This document shows, in pieces, positions 1 through 8,875 of a stretch of 21,297 nucleotides of DNA. The notes below the pieces were generated by a model. It was given only the letters and a program-made list of their open reading frames with translations, had not been told where the DNA came from and ran no database searches. This DNA comes from Veillonella sp. AM51-8BH (GTDB taxonomy: Bacteria; Bacillota; Negativicutes; Veillonellales; Veillonellaceae), in contig NZ_QSDY01000030.1 of NCBI RefSeq assembly GCF_003463825.1, forward strand, positions 1-21,297, written 5' to 3'. Positions within the stretch are counted from its first letter, which is position 1; each line of letters opens with the position of its first letter. A program made the position numbers and the translations under genes.

Positions 1-107
1 ATTTAATATTGGCCCAAAAAAAGTATAGTAAATCGATAAAATTAATGAGAAATAAATGAACCATATATGAAAAGTATGGTATACTATGTATGGGTATTTT
101 TGTGAAC

Positions 108-131
108 ATCATCCGATGTGTTGTGGATGAT
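108..131. repeat. Short inverted repeat upstream of the WYL regulator
   Basis: The 7-bp arms ATCATCC (108-114) and GGATGAT (125-131) flank a 10-nt spacer. They lie between a possible -10 box TATACT (80-85) and the ribosome binding site of the WYL gene. The position would suit an operator or a 5'-UTR hairpin, but 7-bp repeats also arise by chance in AT-rich DNA. No convincing -35 box was found for the TATACT. Confidence 0.3.
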
Positions 132-192
132 ATTATAAATTGTATTAGTTACAATGTTGTTTTTATTGTATTATTTGTAAAAGGAGTCTTTT

Positions 193-1221
193 ATGGCATC
201 TAAGAAGGCCGTTCTAGTATATATACTAGAAATCCTAAAAAGTGAAACGGATGCTAATCATACTTTATCTCAAGAGGAGATTCGCAGTATATTAGCCGAG
301 CGGTACGAGGTATCCGTCGATCGGAAGACCTTAGGCCGTCATTTAAATGATTTATATGAATCTGGTGATTTTGGTATTCAATGTGAAGAGTCTGCCGTAG
401 GAGCAGATGGTACTATTCGCCGTACTGATTTCTATATGATTCATACCTTTGAAGATTCAGAATTGAGATTATTAATTGACGGTATTTTGGCGTCTCGTCA
501 TATTACCGCATCTCAACGTAAGGATTTAATTAGTCGTGTTGCTAAATTGGGTAGCTCTCATTTCAAGCCCCATGGTATTGATATTGAAAGTGCTACGGGT
601 TACCTTCATAGAAGTCAGGACTTATTCCTTAATATTGATCTCATAGAGGAAGCAATACAAAAGGGGAGAAAAATTTCCTTGGCTTATTGCCAACCTGACG
701 TGGATAAACGATTACATATCAATCTCGGTCCAGATAATAAGGAGCGAAAGTATGTATTCAATCCATTCCAACTAGTTATGAATCGGGGACACTATTACCT
801 AGTTGGGAACCATGAAAATTATGATGACATGTCTACATTGCGTGTCGATCGAATTGCACACATTACGGTGCTGAGCGAACGCAGAAAACCTTTACGGGAG
901 ATAAAGGGCTATAATCAGCAACGCACCTTTAATGTATCACAATATGTAAAAGAACATATTTACATGTTCGGCGGTGAATCCGTTACCGTAAGTTTTAAGG
1001 CAAAGCGGTCTATTGTAAACCAAATTTTAGATTGGTTTGATGGCAATGTGGAATTCACCAACGTCACATCTGATGATGTTGTATGCCGTGTACGTGTAAA
1101 TCATGATGCCTTTAAGTATTGGGCACTTCAATATATGCAAAGTGTGAAAGTACTTTCACCAGCATCCTTGGTAGCAGAAGTGAAAGAAGCTATTAAGGAA
1201 GGCTTAGAACAATACTCATAA
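193..1221 (+). CDS. WYL-domain transcriptional regulator
   Basis: This 342-residue protein is a predicted DNA-binding regulator that senses a ligand through its WYL domain. Residues about 1-90 form a DeoR/HTH-11-like winged helix (QEEIRSILAERYEVSVDRKT followed by LGRHLNDLYESG). The WYL region spans about 150-235, where the signature appears as HYYLVG (200-205) and is followed by the typical basic motif RVDRI (217-221). The first Trp of the eponymous triplet is therefore Tyr. The C-terminal part, about 240-340, matches the WCX extension seen in this family. The start is supported by AAAAGGAG about 8 nt upstream. The regulated genes and ligand cannot be read from the sequence. The gene stands alone and converges with putP. 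Known WYL proteins bind nucleotides or nucleic acids and control stress, defence or metabolic genes. Confidence 0.88.
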   Translation: MASKKAVLVYILEILKSETDANHTLSQEEIRSILAERYEVSVDRKTLGRHLNDLYESGDFGIQCEESAVGADGTIRRTDFYMIHTFEDSELRLLIDGILASRHITASQRKDLISRVAKLGSSHFKPHGIDIESATGYLHRSQDLFLNIDLIEEAIQKGRKISLAYCQPDVDKRLHINLGPDNKERKYVFNPFQLVMNRGHYYLVGNHENYDDMSTLRVDRIAHITVLSERRKPLREIKGYNQQRTFNVSQYVKEHIYMFGGESVTVSFKAKRSIVNQILDWFDGNVEFTNVTSDDVVCRVRVNHDAFKYWALQYMQSVKVLSPASLVAEVKEAIKEGLEQYS

Positions 1222-1225
1222 TAAA

Positions 1226-1262
1226 AGAGCTAGTTGATCGTTGAATCAACTAGCTCTATTTT
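1226..1262. terminator. Bidirectional intrinsic terminator between the WYL gene and putP
   Basis: A perfect 13-bp stem pairs 1226-1238 with 1245-1257 around a 6-nt loop. A T-rich run follows on the plus strand (ATTTTTA), and an A-run (1223-1226) precedes it and gives the U-tract for minus-strand transcripts. It sits between two convergent genes and should end both. Confidence 0.9.
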
Positions 1263-1295
1263 TATGTATGCTATTTTAAACGTCCGATTTCTAAT

Positions 1296-2783
1296 TTATA
1301 GAACATGCATTTTTTCTGCTTCGCGATAGTCCTTAAGAACTGGACGAGGAGGTAATTTACCCATGATACTCACTACATAGATAGCGATGGAAGAGAAGAG
1401 GAAGCCTGGCACGATTTCGTAAAGGCCAAGGAATCCAAATTGTTTCCAAATGAGTACGGTTAAACCACCTACGACGATACCTGCGATACAGCCATGACGT
1501 GTCATACGTTTCCAGAATAAGGAGAACAAGATAGCTGGACCAAAGGCAGCACCAAAACCTGCCCATGCATAGGCAACCATTGTTAAGATGTAGCTATCTG
1601 GATCCATTGCCATATAGATGGCTATTAATGCAACTAGTAGCACTACGATACGGCTTACTAGTACTAGCTCTTTATCGCTTGCTTTAGGATGAATGATATT
1701 CGCATAAAGGTCATTAGCAATAGCGGAAGCTGTTACTAACAATTGTGCAGATGCAGTACTCATGATAGCTGCTAATACGGCAGACCAGATGAGACCTGCT
1801 ATAAATGGTGTAAAGAGACGTTCTGTCATGATGAGGAATACTGTTTCCGCATCAGTGCCGACTAATTTATCCGGCAACATGTATACGTGACCAATGAGGC
1901 CTACCGCAATAGCCGCCATAAGGGATAAGATGACCCAAACCATGGCAATATTCGTAGATTTTTTTAACTCTTTCCCGTCGGAGATGGCCATGAATCTTAC
2001 GAGAATGTGAGGTTGACCAAAGTAACCTAGGCCCCAACCGAGAGCGGAGATTAAGCCGATAGCCCAAGTGAACCAATCGGATGGATTGCCAAATAAGCTA
2101 AGACCTTGAGGGAACTCCTGTTGAATGAGTTGGAATGTTTCAATAGGACCACCCATAAACATGGCTGCTGTAATTGGTACTGCTAAGATGGCAAAGAACA
2201 TCAATGCCCCTTGGATACAGTCCGTCCAAGATACGGCGAGGAAACCACCGAGGAACGTGTAAAATACGACGATGCCTGCTGTAATAAAGAGGGATACGGT
2301 GTAATCAAGACCAAAGATGGTATTGAACAATTTACCGCCTGCCACAAAGCCCGATGATGTATAAATCAAGAAGAAAATCAAGATGAATAGGGCTGAGATA
2401 ACAGCTACCGAATGGGATTGATCGTGGAAACGATTCTTTAAGTAATCTGGTAGTGTTAAGCTATCGCTAGCTACCTCTGTATGGTTACGCAAGCGTCTAG
2501 AAACAAACTTCCAGTTTGCCCATGTACCTAATGTGAGACCTACGGCAATCCATACTCCTGAAATCCCCGTTGTATACGCGAGGCCCGGTACACCCATGAG
2601 CATCCAACCACTCATATCGGATGCTTCCGCACTCAGTGCTGTGATCCATGGTCCTAATTGTCGGCCGCCGAGGATGTAATCGCCAATACTGTTTGATTTC
2701 CTGTAGTAATAGACCCCAATATACATCATGAGTCCTAGATATAAGGCAAAGGCGATAATAATCATTAAGTTGTCTTGTGTCAT
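1296..2783 (-). CDS. putP: Sodium/proline symporter (SSS family)
   Basis: This 495-residue, highly hydrophobic inner-membrane protein imports L-proline with sodium. It has about 13 predicted transmembrane stretches, and the length is normal for PutP (about 500). Family signatures are present: LGGRQLGPWITALSAEASD and SGWMLMG around residues 38-63 (TM2 sodium-site region), and GYFGQPHILVRFMAI around 250-265, which matches the PutP subgroup of the solute:sodium symporters closely. The start is supported by AAGGAGGT on the minus strand (2795-2802). A TATAAT-like -10 can be read on the minus strand at 2826-2831, without a good -35. The gene is transcribed alone and faces the WYL regulator tail to tail. 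Another SSS substrate such as pantothenate is possible, but the TM8-9 signature favours proline. Confidence 0.92.
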   Translation of the reverse strand: MTQDNLMIIIAFALYLGLMMYIGVYYYRKSNSIGDYILGGRQLGPWITALSAEASDMSGWMLMGVPGLAYTTGISGVWIAVGLTLGTWANWKFVSRRLRNHTEVASDSLTLPDYLKNRFHDQSHSVAVISALFILIFFLIYTSSGFVAGGKLFNTIFGLDYTVSLFITAGIVVFYTFLGGFLAVSWTDCIQGALMFFAILAVPITAAMFMGGPIETFQLIQQEFPQGLSLFGNPSDWFTWAIGLISALGWGLGYFGQPHILVRFMAISDGKELKKSTNIAMVWVILSLMAAIAVGLIGHVYMLPDKLVGTDAETVFLIMTERLFTPFIAGLIWSAVLAAIMSTASAQLLVTASAIANDLYANIIHPKASDKELVLVSRIVVLLVALIAIYMAMDPDSYILTMVAYAWAGFGAAFGPAILFSLFWKRMTRHGCIAGIVVGGLTVLIWKQFGFLGLYEIVPGFLFSSIAIYVVSIMGKLPPRPVLKDYREAEKMHVL

Positions 2784-3036
2784 GCCTATATAAGACCTCC
2801 TTAGGTTAAATTTTCATTCTATAGTATTATAAATAATTCTTATTGTATCATATATTAGCACTTTAGAGTGTAAAAATTTGGTGAGATTTTATTGATTTTC
2901 ATACGGATTTTAAGCATATACTTTCATCTTGGGCATTAGACGGTTAACCTATAAATCGTATATACTAAAAAGCCGAAAATACTCGAAATATGATAAAATA
3001 ATAGAATAGAAAAATGACACGTGAAAGGAGGTACCC

Positions 3037-4935
3037 ATGGATCAACAGGGAACAATAAAACAAGACAATCTAAAACAACCAGTTGCGACAAAACAAGAAA
3101 TCGTTAAACAACCAGTTGTGACAAAGCAACAAGCACTGCGCATGTTAGAAACTTACTTTGGGTATACCTCCTTTAGACCAGCTCAAGAGGCTCCGATTGC
3201 CTCCTTATTACGTAATGAAGATGTAATTGGCATCATGCCGACGGGGGCAGGCAAGTCCATCTGCTTTCAGATTCCTGCACTCTGCAAGGCGGGCCTTACT
3301 ATTGTGTTCTCTCCACTGATTTCTCTTATGAAAGACCAAGTAGATGGTCTGTTAGTGCAGAATATACCAGCGGCACTGATTAATAGTACGCTTACTCAAG
3401 CGGAGTTTAATAAGACCATGTACGAAGTGCGTAGCGGTAAAATTAAACTCTTATATATTGCACCGGAGCGACTAGGGTCTAATTTTTTCTGCAATGTGCT
3501 GCGAGCGTTACCTATAGCTCAAGTCATTGTGGATGAGGCACATTGTATCTCGGAGTGGGGCCATGACTTTAGACCGTCCTATCGCCTCATTGGTGAGTGG
3601 CTCAACTCTCTGCCAAAGAGACCTATTGTAGGTGCTTTCACGGCGACGGCTACGAAATATGTAGAAAATGATATCAAGAAGCTATTAGGTTTAGATAATG
3701 CGAATGTGTATGTAACGGGCTTTGATCGGCCTAATTTATCCTTCTCTGTCATCCGTACACCAAAGCGCATGGATTATGTGGTTCACTATGTGCGCCAACA
3801 TGCCAACGAAAATGGTATTATCTATTGTGCGACGCGTAAGGATGTAGATCGAGTGTATGAAAATCTAACCCGTGCAGGCATTAAGGTAGGCCATTATCAT
3901 GGAGGTCTCAGTGATGAGGTGCGCCGTGAGATGCAAAACGCTTATGCAGATGATAAACTGCAGGTCATGGTGGCTACTAATGCCTTTGGTATGGGCATCG
4001 ACAAGAGTAATGTGCGCTATGTGTTGCACTATCAAATGCCGCGCAACATGGAGTCTTACTATCAAGAAGCAGGCCGTGCAGGTCGCGATGGGGCTCCTGC
4101 AGAATGTATTTTGCTCTACAGTGGGCAAGATGTACAGGTTCATAAGTATTTGATTGAACAGTCTATCGAGACGCCTGAGCGACAAGAGGTGGAGCTCCGT
4201 AAATTACAGTCCATGATTGACTACTGTTTCTGTAGTAATTGCTTACGTAAATATATGCTTAACTACTTTGGTGAAAGCACCGTTTGGACTACTTGCGATA
4301 ATTGTAGTTCCTGTAAAGGCTCCGGTGATAAGGTAAATGTAACAAAAGAGGCGAAGGCTATTTTCCGTGCTATTATGGGCACTGATGAACGCTATGGTGC
4401 CTCTATGATTACCTCTATCGTGCGCGGTGAGCGAACTGATCGTATTATGCGGGCAGGCCACGATGCGCTCCCTGTATTTGGTTTACTAAGTAATGTAGAC
4501 GAGAAATCTATTAGAGGGCTCATCCAACAATTTGTAGCTTCTGGTTATTTGCGTAGTTCTTCCGGTAAGTATCCTGTACTATCCTTGACGGCTGGTGCTG
4601 AGGAGGTCCTCAGTGGGCATAAAGAGGTGGAGGAAATCAGACAACATGTGTCTGTACCATCTAGAACTAGTCGGTCTACGTCTACTACATCGCGAGGAAA
4701 ATCTAGTTCCGGCCCGGGTGGTTTATTTGAACATTTACGACAACATCGTAAGCGCTTAGCAGAAGAGGCAGGGCTTCGACCATATCTTATCTTCCCCGAT
4801 ACAGTCCTTATTGACCTAGCCAATTTACGACCCACTACATTAGGTGAGTTTGGCAATGTTAAGGGTGTAGGGGAAGCGAAATTGAAAAAATATGGCCTCA
4901 GTTTTTTACAGGCCATTGCAGAATATAAGGGATAA
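3037..4935 (+). CDS. recQ: ATP-dependent 3'-5' DNA helicase RecQ
   Basis: This is a 632-residue RecQ helicase that unwinds DNA in recombination and replication-fork repair. The motifs appear in order: FGYTSFRPAQ (motif 0, about 41-50), Walker A MPTGAGKS with K73, DEAH at 166-169, TATAT (motif III), and QEAGRAGRDG (motif VI, 343-352, with the arginine finger). A zinc-binding Cys cluster has C402 (or C397/C399), C420, C423 and C426. The RQC winged helix runs to about 530, a Ser/Thr-rich linker follows, and an HRDC domain spans about 565-632 with LRPTTLGEFGNVKGVGEAKL. The start is set by AAAGGAGGT 4 nt upstream (3024-3032). It gives an N-terminal leader of about 35 residues containing an 11-residue tandem repeat (KQPVATKQ / KQPVVTKQ, at residues 13 and 24). 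thyA follows after 115 nt. Confidence 0.97.
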   Translation: MDQQGTIKQDNLKQPVATKQEIVKQPVVTKQQALRMLETYFGYTSFRPAQEAPIASLLRNEDVIGIMPTGAGKSICFQIPALCKAGLTIVFSPLISLMKDQVDGLLVQNIPAALINSTLTQAEFNKTMYEVRSGKIKLLYIAPERLGSNFFCNVLRALPIAQVIVDEAHCISEWGHDFRPSYRLIGEWLNSLPKRPIVGAFTATATKYVENDIKKLLGLDNANVYVTGFDRPNLSFSVIRTPKRMDYVVHYVRQHANENGIIYCATRKDVDRVYENLTRAGIKVGHYHGGLSDEVRREMQNAYADDKLQVMVATNAFGMGIDKSNVRYVLHYQMPRNMESYYQEAGRAGRDGAPAECILLYSGQDVQVHKYLIEQSIETPERQEVELRKLQSMIDYCFCSNCLRKYMLNYFGESTVWTTCDNCSSCKGSGDKVNVTKEAKAIFRAIMGTDERYGASMITSIVRGERTDRIMRAGHDALPVFGLLSNVDEKSIRGLIQQFVASGYLRSSSGKYPVLSLTAGAEEVLSGHKEVEEIRQHVSVPSRTSRSTSTTSRGKSSSGPGGLFEHLRQHRKRLAEEAGLRPYLIFPDTVLIDLANLRPTTLGEFGNVKGVGEAKLKKYGLSFLQAIAEYKG

Positions 4936-5050
4936 TAAATTTTACTGTATATATGGTAGTACTATGTATTTTTTAGTATGATAGTACTATATATTGTAAG
5001 ATATAAGGTTAGTATTATTCGACGTAGTATACATAGATTTAGGGGGACAT

Positions 5051-5842
5051 ATGAGTCTAGCAGATACACAATACCTCGGTATTATTGAAAATATTTTAGA
5101 ACATGGTACGTATGGTCAAAACCGTACCGGTGTTGCAACCTATAAATTGCCACATCAAATTATGCAATTCGACTTACAAGAGGAATTTCCAATTTTGACT
5201 ACAAAATTTGTAGCTTTCAAAACAGCGGTAAAAGAATTGTTATGGATTTGGCAAATGCAATCTAACGATGTACGCAAATTACAAGAAATGAACGTACGCG
5301 TATGGGATGAGTGGATGCGCGAAGATGGTACCATTGGTAAGGCCTATGGTTACCAAATTGCAAAGTACAAACAATTAGACAATCTAATCAAAACAATCAA
5401 AGAAGATCCTGATAGCCGTCGTATGATTGTAACTTTATGGAATATTGAAGATTTAGATGATATGGCGTTACAACCATGTGCATATGAAACATTATGGGAC
5501 GTAGCTGATGGACACTTGAACTGTATGCTCATCCAACGCAGTGGTGACATGGGTCTTGGCGTTCCATTTAACACGGCTCAATATGCAGCGTTACAATGCA
5601 TGATTGCTCAAGTAACAGGCCTTAAACCTGGTAAATTTACTCATGTTATTAACAATGCTCATGTGTATGAAAACCATGTAGAAGCATTGCGCGAGCAATT
5701 GGCACGCCGCGATCAAGCGTTGCCAGCTCCAAAAATTGTAGTAAATCCAGACGTGAAAGACTTCTACGATTTCACACCAGAGGATGTTACATTAGATGGG
5801 TATGAACATCTAGGTAAATTGTCCATGACTGTTGCTGTATAG
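5051..5842 (+). CDS. thyA: Thymidylate synthase (ThyA1 / phage phi3T-like subgroup)
   Basis: This enzyme converts dUMP to dTMP using methylene-tetrahydrofolate. It has 263 residues, the size of a normal ThyA. Catalytic C143 lies in [11 protein letters not shown]123-R124 (DSRRMIV) and R163-S164-G165-D166 contact the phosphate; GVPFNTAQY provides the conserved Asn. The usual E. coli-type PCH is PCA here, and the fragments [18 protein letters not shown] and [11 protein letters not shown] resemble, from memory, the B. subtilis ThyA/phage phi3T lineage rather than the E. coli form. The AGGGGG ribosome site is at 5041-5046. The gene forms a folate/thymidylate pair with folA, which regenerates the tetrahydrofolate consumed by ThyA. 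Downstream it runs into a 56-bp tandem repeat. No promoter could be fixed in the AT-rich 115-nt gap behind recQ. Confidence 0.96.
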   Translation: MSLADTQYLGIIENILEHGTYGQNRTGVATYKLPHQIMQFDLQEEFPILTTKFVAFKTAVKELLWIWQMQSNDVRKLQEMNVRVWDEWMREDGTIGKAYGYQIAKYKQLDNLIKTIKEDPDSRRMIVTLWNIEDLDDMALQPCAYETLWDVADGHLNCMLIQRSGDMGLGVPFNTAQYAALQCMIAQVTGLKPGKFTHVINNAHVYENHVEALREQLARRDQALPAPKIVVNPDVKDFYDFTPEDVTLDGYEHLGKLSMTVAV

Positions 5843-5963
5843 CATTGTATTCATGACCATTGCTAAAGTGCATAATATGTACAGCTGTTGCCATTTAATA
5901 TTATGTTCGTGATCATTGCTAAATAGTTTTACAATTATGACTGTTACCATATAGTATGAATCG
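5827..5963. repeat. Degenerate 56-bp tandem repeat between thyA and folA (about 2.4 units)
   Basis: Units start near 5827, 5883 and 5939. The shared element CTGTTG/CTGTTG/CTGTTA occurs at 5829, 5885 and 5941, exactly 56 nt apart, and CATTGCTAAA occurs at 5858 and 5914, also 56 nt apart. The first unit begins inside the last codons of thyA and the last, partial unit ends just before the folA ribosome site. The thyA 3' end (5801-5842) has weak similarity to the unit, so the spacer may have arisen by repeated duplication of the gene end. No hairpin with a T-tract was seen, so thyA-folA readthrough is plausible. Confidence 0.75.
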
Positions 5964-5975
5964 AAAGAGGGCAGT

Positions 5976-6470
5976 ATGTTAGCATTAATCGTAGCCGTAG
6001 CACATAATCGTGTGATCGGTAAAGATAATACCTTGATTTGGCACTTGCCGAATGATTTAAAATTTTTTAAAGAGAAAACGACAGGTCATGTCATCATTAT
6101 GGGCCGTAAGACCTTTGAAAGTTTGCCATTCTTGTTGCCAAATCGTGAGCACTGGGTGATTACCCGCGATAAAGGCTTTGATGCGCCTGAAGGGGTTAGG
6201 ATTTTCCATAGCCCTGAGGCGGCTGCAGAAGCGGCGCGTGCTCTTGATGCGGCCTATGTCATCGGCGGTGCTCAAGTATATGAGGCTTTCTTGCCTTACG
6301 TAGATACGATGTACATCACAGAAGTAGACCATGAATTTGAAGGGGACGCATTTTTCCCAGAGTTCCAAGAGGGTGCTTTCACCATTGAATCCGTTGTAGA
6401 CGGCATGGTGGATGAAAAGAACAAATATCCTCATCGTTTTGTAACCTATCGCAGAAAGGCATCTAAATGA
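5976..6470 (+). CDS. folA: Dihydrofolate reductase
   Basis: This enzyme reduces dihydrofolate to tetrahydrofolate with NADPH and is the trimethoprim target. It has 164 residues, typical for chromosomal DHFR. Conserved parts are LIVAVAHNRVIGKDNTLIWH, LPNDLKFFK with the active-site acid at D27, IIMGRKTFESL (NADPH phosphate site, about 40-50), YVIGGAQVYEAFLP (second glycine motif) and MYITEVDHEFEGDAFFPEF. The segment after FESL is slightly short (PFLLPNR instead of the common GRPLPGR). The start has an AAGAGG ribosome site 5 nt upstream. The stop codon overlaps the tex start (ATGA at 6467-6470), so the two are probably translationally coupled. The gene lies 133 nt after thyA, with which it forms a metabolic unit. 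Confidence 0.96.
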   Translation: MLALIVAVAHNRVIGKDNTLIWHLPNDLKFFKEKTTGHVIIMGRKTFESLPFLLPNREHWVITRDKGFDAPEGVRIFHSPEAAAEAARALDAAYVIGGAQVYEAFLPYVDTMYITEVDHEFEGDAFFPEFQEGAFTIESVVDGMVDEKNKYPHRFVTYRRKASK

Positions 6471-8743
6471 GTGAAAGAATGTTTGCCATTATCGGCAGTG
6501 AATTAAATGTTAAGCCAAAGCAGGTGCAAGCTGCCGTAGAATTATTGGACGAAGGCAATACGGTGCCATTTATTGCGCGTTACCGTAAAGAGGTAACAGG
6601 CGAATTACAAGATGAGCAATTGCGCACCATTGAAGAGCGTATTAAATACTTGCGCAATTTGGAAACACGTCGCCAAGAAATCATTGGATCTATTACAGAG
6701 CAAGAAAAGATGACCGACGAGTTGATGAAATCCTTAGAGGCCGCCACAAAGCTTCAAGAATTAGAAGATTTGTATTTACCGTATCGTCCTAAGAAACGTA
6801 CGCGCGCTATGATTGCCCGTGAACGAGGCTTAGAGCCGTTGGCGGAAATGATCCTTAATGATACGGTTACCTCTGGTGATCCATTAGAGATTGCAAAAGA
6901 ATTTGTAACGGAAGAGGTGCCAACCCCAGAAGACGCTATTCAAGGTGCATCTGATATCGTAGCGGAAATTGTTAGTGATAGTGCAGACTTCCGTGCGTAC
7001 TTGCGCAAAAAGATGTGGAACGAAGGCTTTATTCAAGCTGAGTTGACTGGTGATGAAGAGGTACAACAACAGTTCTTGCAATACGCAGAATATGCCGAGC
7101 CTGTTCGTCAAATGCCGTCTCACCGTATCTTGGCGGTTAATCGCGGTGAAAAATTAGGTGCTTTGAAATTAGCCCTTACTGTGCCAGGTGATACCTATGT
7201 TGCGTACATGGTGCAAAAGTTAGAGAAAAATCCAAAATCCATATTCGCAGACTATAAAGCGGCTGCAGTAGCCGATGCGTACAAACGTCTAATTTTCCCT
7301 GCTCTAGAGCGTGATATACGCAATGAGTTGACGGAAAATGCAGATGAGCAAGCTATCAAGGTATTTGGTGTAAACCTTAAGAACCTATTGTTACAACCGC
7401 CTTTGGCCGGTCATGTTATCATGGGTCTTGACCCTGGTTACCGTACTGGTTGTAAGATGGCTATCATCGACCAACAAGGTAATGTGCTAGATTATGGTGC
7501 CTACTACTTAACGAATAGTGAAAAGCTTCGCAAAGAAGCGCAAAAGGTATTGGCTGATAAAATCCGTAAATTCAAGGTTACGCTCTTATCCATTGGTAAT
7601 GGTACTGCATCTTACGAAACAGAGCAGTTTGCATCTACTATGATTGAAGAGGAAAAATTAGACTGCCACTACATCATCACCAATGAAGCAGGCGCATCTG
7701 TGTACTCCGCTTCTAAATTGGCTATCGATGAATTACCAGATTTAGACGTAACCATTCGCGGTGCCGTATCCATTGCACGCCGCGTGCAAGATCCATTGGC
7801 TGAATCCGTTAAAATTGATCCTAAATCTATCGGTGTAGGTCAATACCAACATGACGTAAACCAAAAACAATTGACTCATACCTTAGATCAAGTAGTTGAA
7901 ACCGTAGTAAACCACGTTGGGGTAGAGCTCAATACTGCATCTCCAGCTATCTTGCAACATATTGCCGGTATCTCTAGTACGGTTGCTAAGAATATAGTTG
8001 CATACCGTCAAGAGAATGGTGTATTTAAAAGCCGTAAGGAATTGTTGAAAGTGCCTCGTCTAGGTCCTGCAGCGTTCACACAATGTGCTGGGTTCCTTCG
8101 CTTGCAACACGGTAAAAATCCACTAGATAATACATCTGTCCATCCTGAGTCTTATGAATTGGCAGAACGCATAATTGGTGAATTAGGATTTACCTTGAAA
8201 GATTTGCAAGATAAAGCGCAACTAGAAGCATTACAAGTGAAATTACCGCTTGTAGATGCCGGAAAAATGGCTGCAAAACTTGATGCAGGTGTACCGACTG
8301 TACGAGATATCTTAGGGGCTTTGGCAAAACCAGGTCGTGATCCTCGTGAAGACTTGCCAGCACCACTTACTAGAAAACATGTAGTAAGCCTTGAAGATAT
8401 CAAGGTTGGTACTGTTGTAAAAGGTACAGTTCACAACGTAGTTGATTTTGGTGCATTCGTAGACTTTGGTCTTAAAACTAATGGTCTTTTGCATCGCAGT
8501 GAACTCTGTAACAGTCGCCAACATCCATCTGATGTGCTTGCTGTAGGTGATATCATTGAAGCTCAAATTATTTCTGTTGATGTAAAACGCAATCGTATCG
8601 GTTTATCTGTAAAAGCATTGCAACCAGAAAAGCCAAAGAACAACGATAATAACCGCAATAGAAATAATAATGGTCAACGTCGAAATAATCGTGACAACGG
8701 TGGCCGTCAAAACAATAATCGTAATAATGAAAATCGTAAGTAA
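6467..8743 (+). CDS. tex: Tex-family RNA-binding transcription accessory protein
   Basis: This 758-residue cytoplasmic protein belongs to the Tex/YhgF family, related to eukaryotic Spt6; members bind nucleic acid and influence transcription and stress tolerance. In order it shows an N-terminal Tex helical region (about 1-190), a YqgF/RNase H-like domain beginning at GLDPGYRTGCK (320-330), helix-hairpin-helix segments (HIAGISSTVAKNIVAYR, then KVPRLGPAAFTQCAGFLRL) around 495-550, and an S1 RNA-binding domain about 642-712 (VGTVVKGTVHNVVDFGAFVD). The C-terminus, about 722-758, is a low-complexity tail made almost only of Asn, Arg, Gly and Gln, which core Tex lacks. The start overlaps the folA stop by 4 nt, with AAAGG just upstream. 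A strong hairpin follows the gene. Confidence 0.95.
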   Translation: MSERMFAIIGSELNVKPKQVQAAVELLDEGNTVPFIARYRKEVTGELQDEQLRTIEERIKYLRNLETRRQEIIGSITEQEKMTDELMKSLEAATKLQELEDLYLPYRPKKRTRAMIARERGLEPLAEMILNDTVTSGDPLEIAKEFVTEEVPTPEDAIQGASDIVAEIVSDSADFRAYLRKKMWNEGFIQAELTGDEEVQQQFLQYAEYAEPVRQMPSHRILAVNRGEKLGALKLALTVPGDTYVAYMVQKLEKNPKSIFADYKAAAVADAYKRLIFPALERDIRNELTENADEQAIKVFGVNLKNLLLQPPLAGHVIMGLDPGYRTGCKMAIIDQQGNVLDYGAYYLTNSEKLRKEAQKVLADKIRKFKVTLLSIGNGTASYETEQFASTMIEEEKLDCHYIITNEAGASVYSASKLAIDELPDLDVTIRGAVSIARRVQDPLAESVKIDPKSIGVGQYQHDVNQKQLTHTLDQVVETVVNHVGVELNTASPAILQHIAGISSTVAKNIVAYRQENGVFKSRKELLKVPRLGPAAFTQCAGFLRLQHGKNPLDNTSVHPESYELAERIIGELGFTLKDLQDKAQLEALQVKLPLVDAGKMAAKLDAGVPTVRDILGALAKPGRDPREDLPAPLTRKHVVSLEDIKVGTVVKGTVHNVVDFGAFVDFGLKTNGLLHRSELCNSRQHPSDVLAVGDIIEAQIISVDVKRNRIGLSVKALQPEKPKNNDNNRNRNNNGQRRNNRDNGGRQNNNRNNENRK

Positions 8744-8769
8744 AAACTATTATTGACTTAAAGTCATCA

Positions 8770-8818
8770 TATAGAAAACCGCATCCTCTATGGTGTTAGA
8801 GGGTGCGGTTATTCTATA
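8770..8818 (+). terminator. Long hairpin downstream of tex, probable terminator
   Basis: The arms AACCGCATCCTCTA (8777-8790) and TAGAGGGTGCGGTT (8797-8810) pair with one G-T wobble around a 6-nt loop. The stem extends outward (TATAGAA with TTCTATA) after a one-base bulge. The sequence after the core is only moderately T-rich, so termination is likely but less certain than at other sites here. Confidence 0.75.
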
Positions 8819-8875
8819 TAGCTTAAAGCTATGTAGAATAATGCAGAAGTGATATATCGAAAACAATATATCTGA

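Noticed and set aside
4545..4916. Minus-strand open frame (123 codons) opposite the recQ HRDC region
   Set aside because: It lies wholly inside a conserved RecQ domain and has no ribosome site or recognisable motif.
4943..5000. Terminator between recQ and thyA based on two AGTACTAT palindromes
   Set aside because: The elements are short, AT-rich and self-palindromic, and they are not followed by a stable GC stem with a T-tract.
5827..5963. CRISPR-like array between thyA and folA
   Set aside because: The whole 56-nt unit is repeated and degenerate. There is no constant repeat with unique spacers and no cas gene.
8820..8875. RNA gene or riboswitch upstream of the aldehyde dehydrogenase
   Set aside because: Only a small TAGCTT/AAGCTA palindrome is present, with no conserved riboswitch core or tRNA-like fold.
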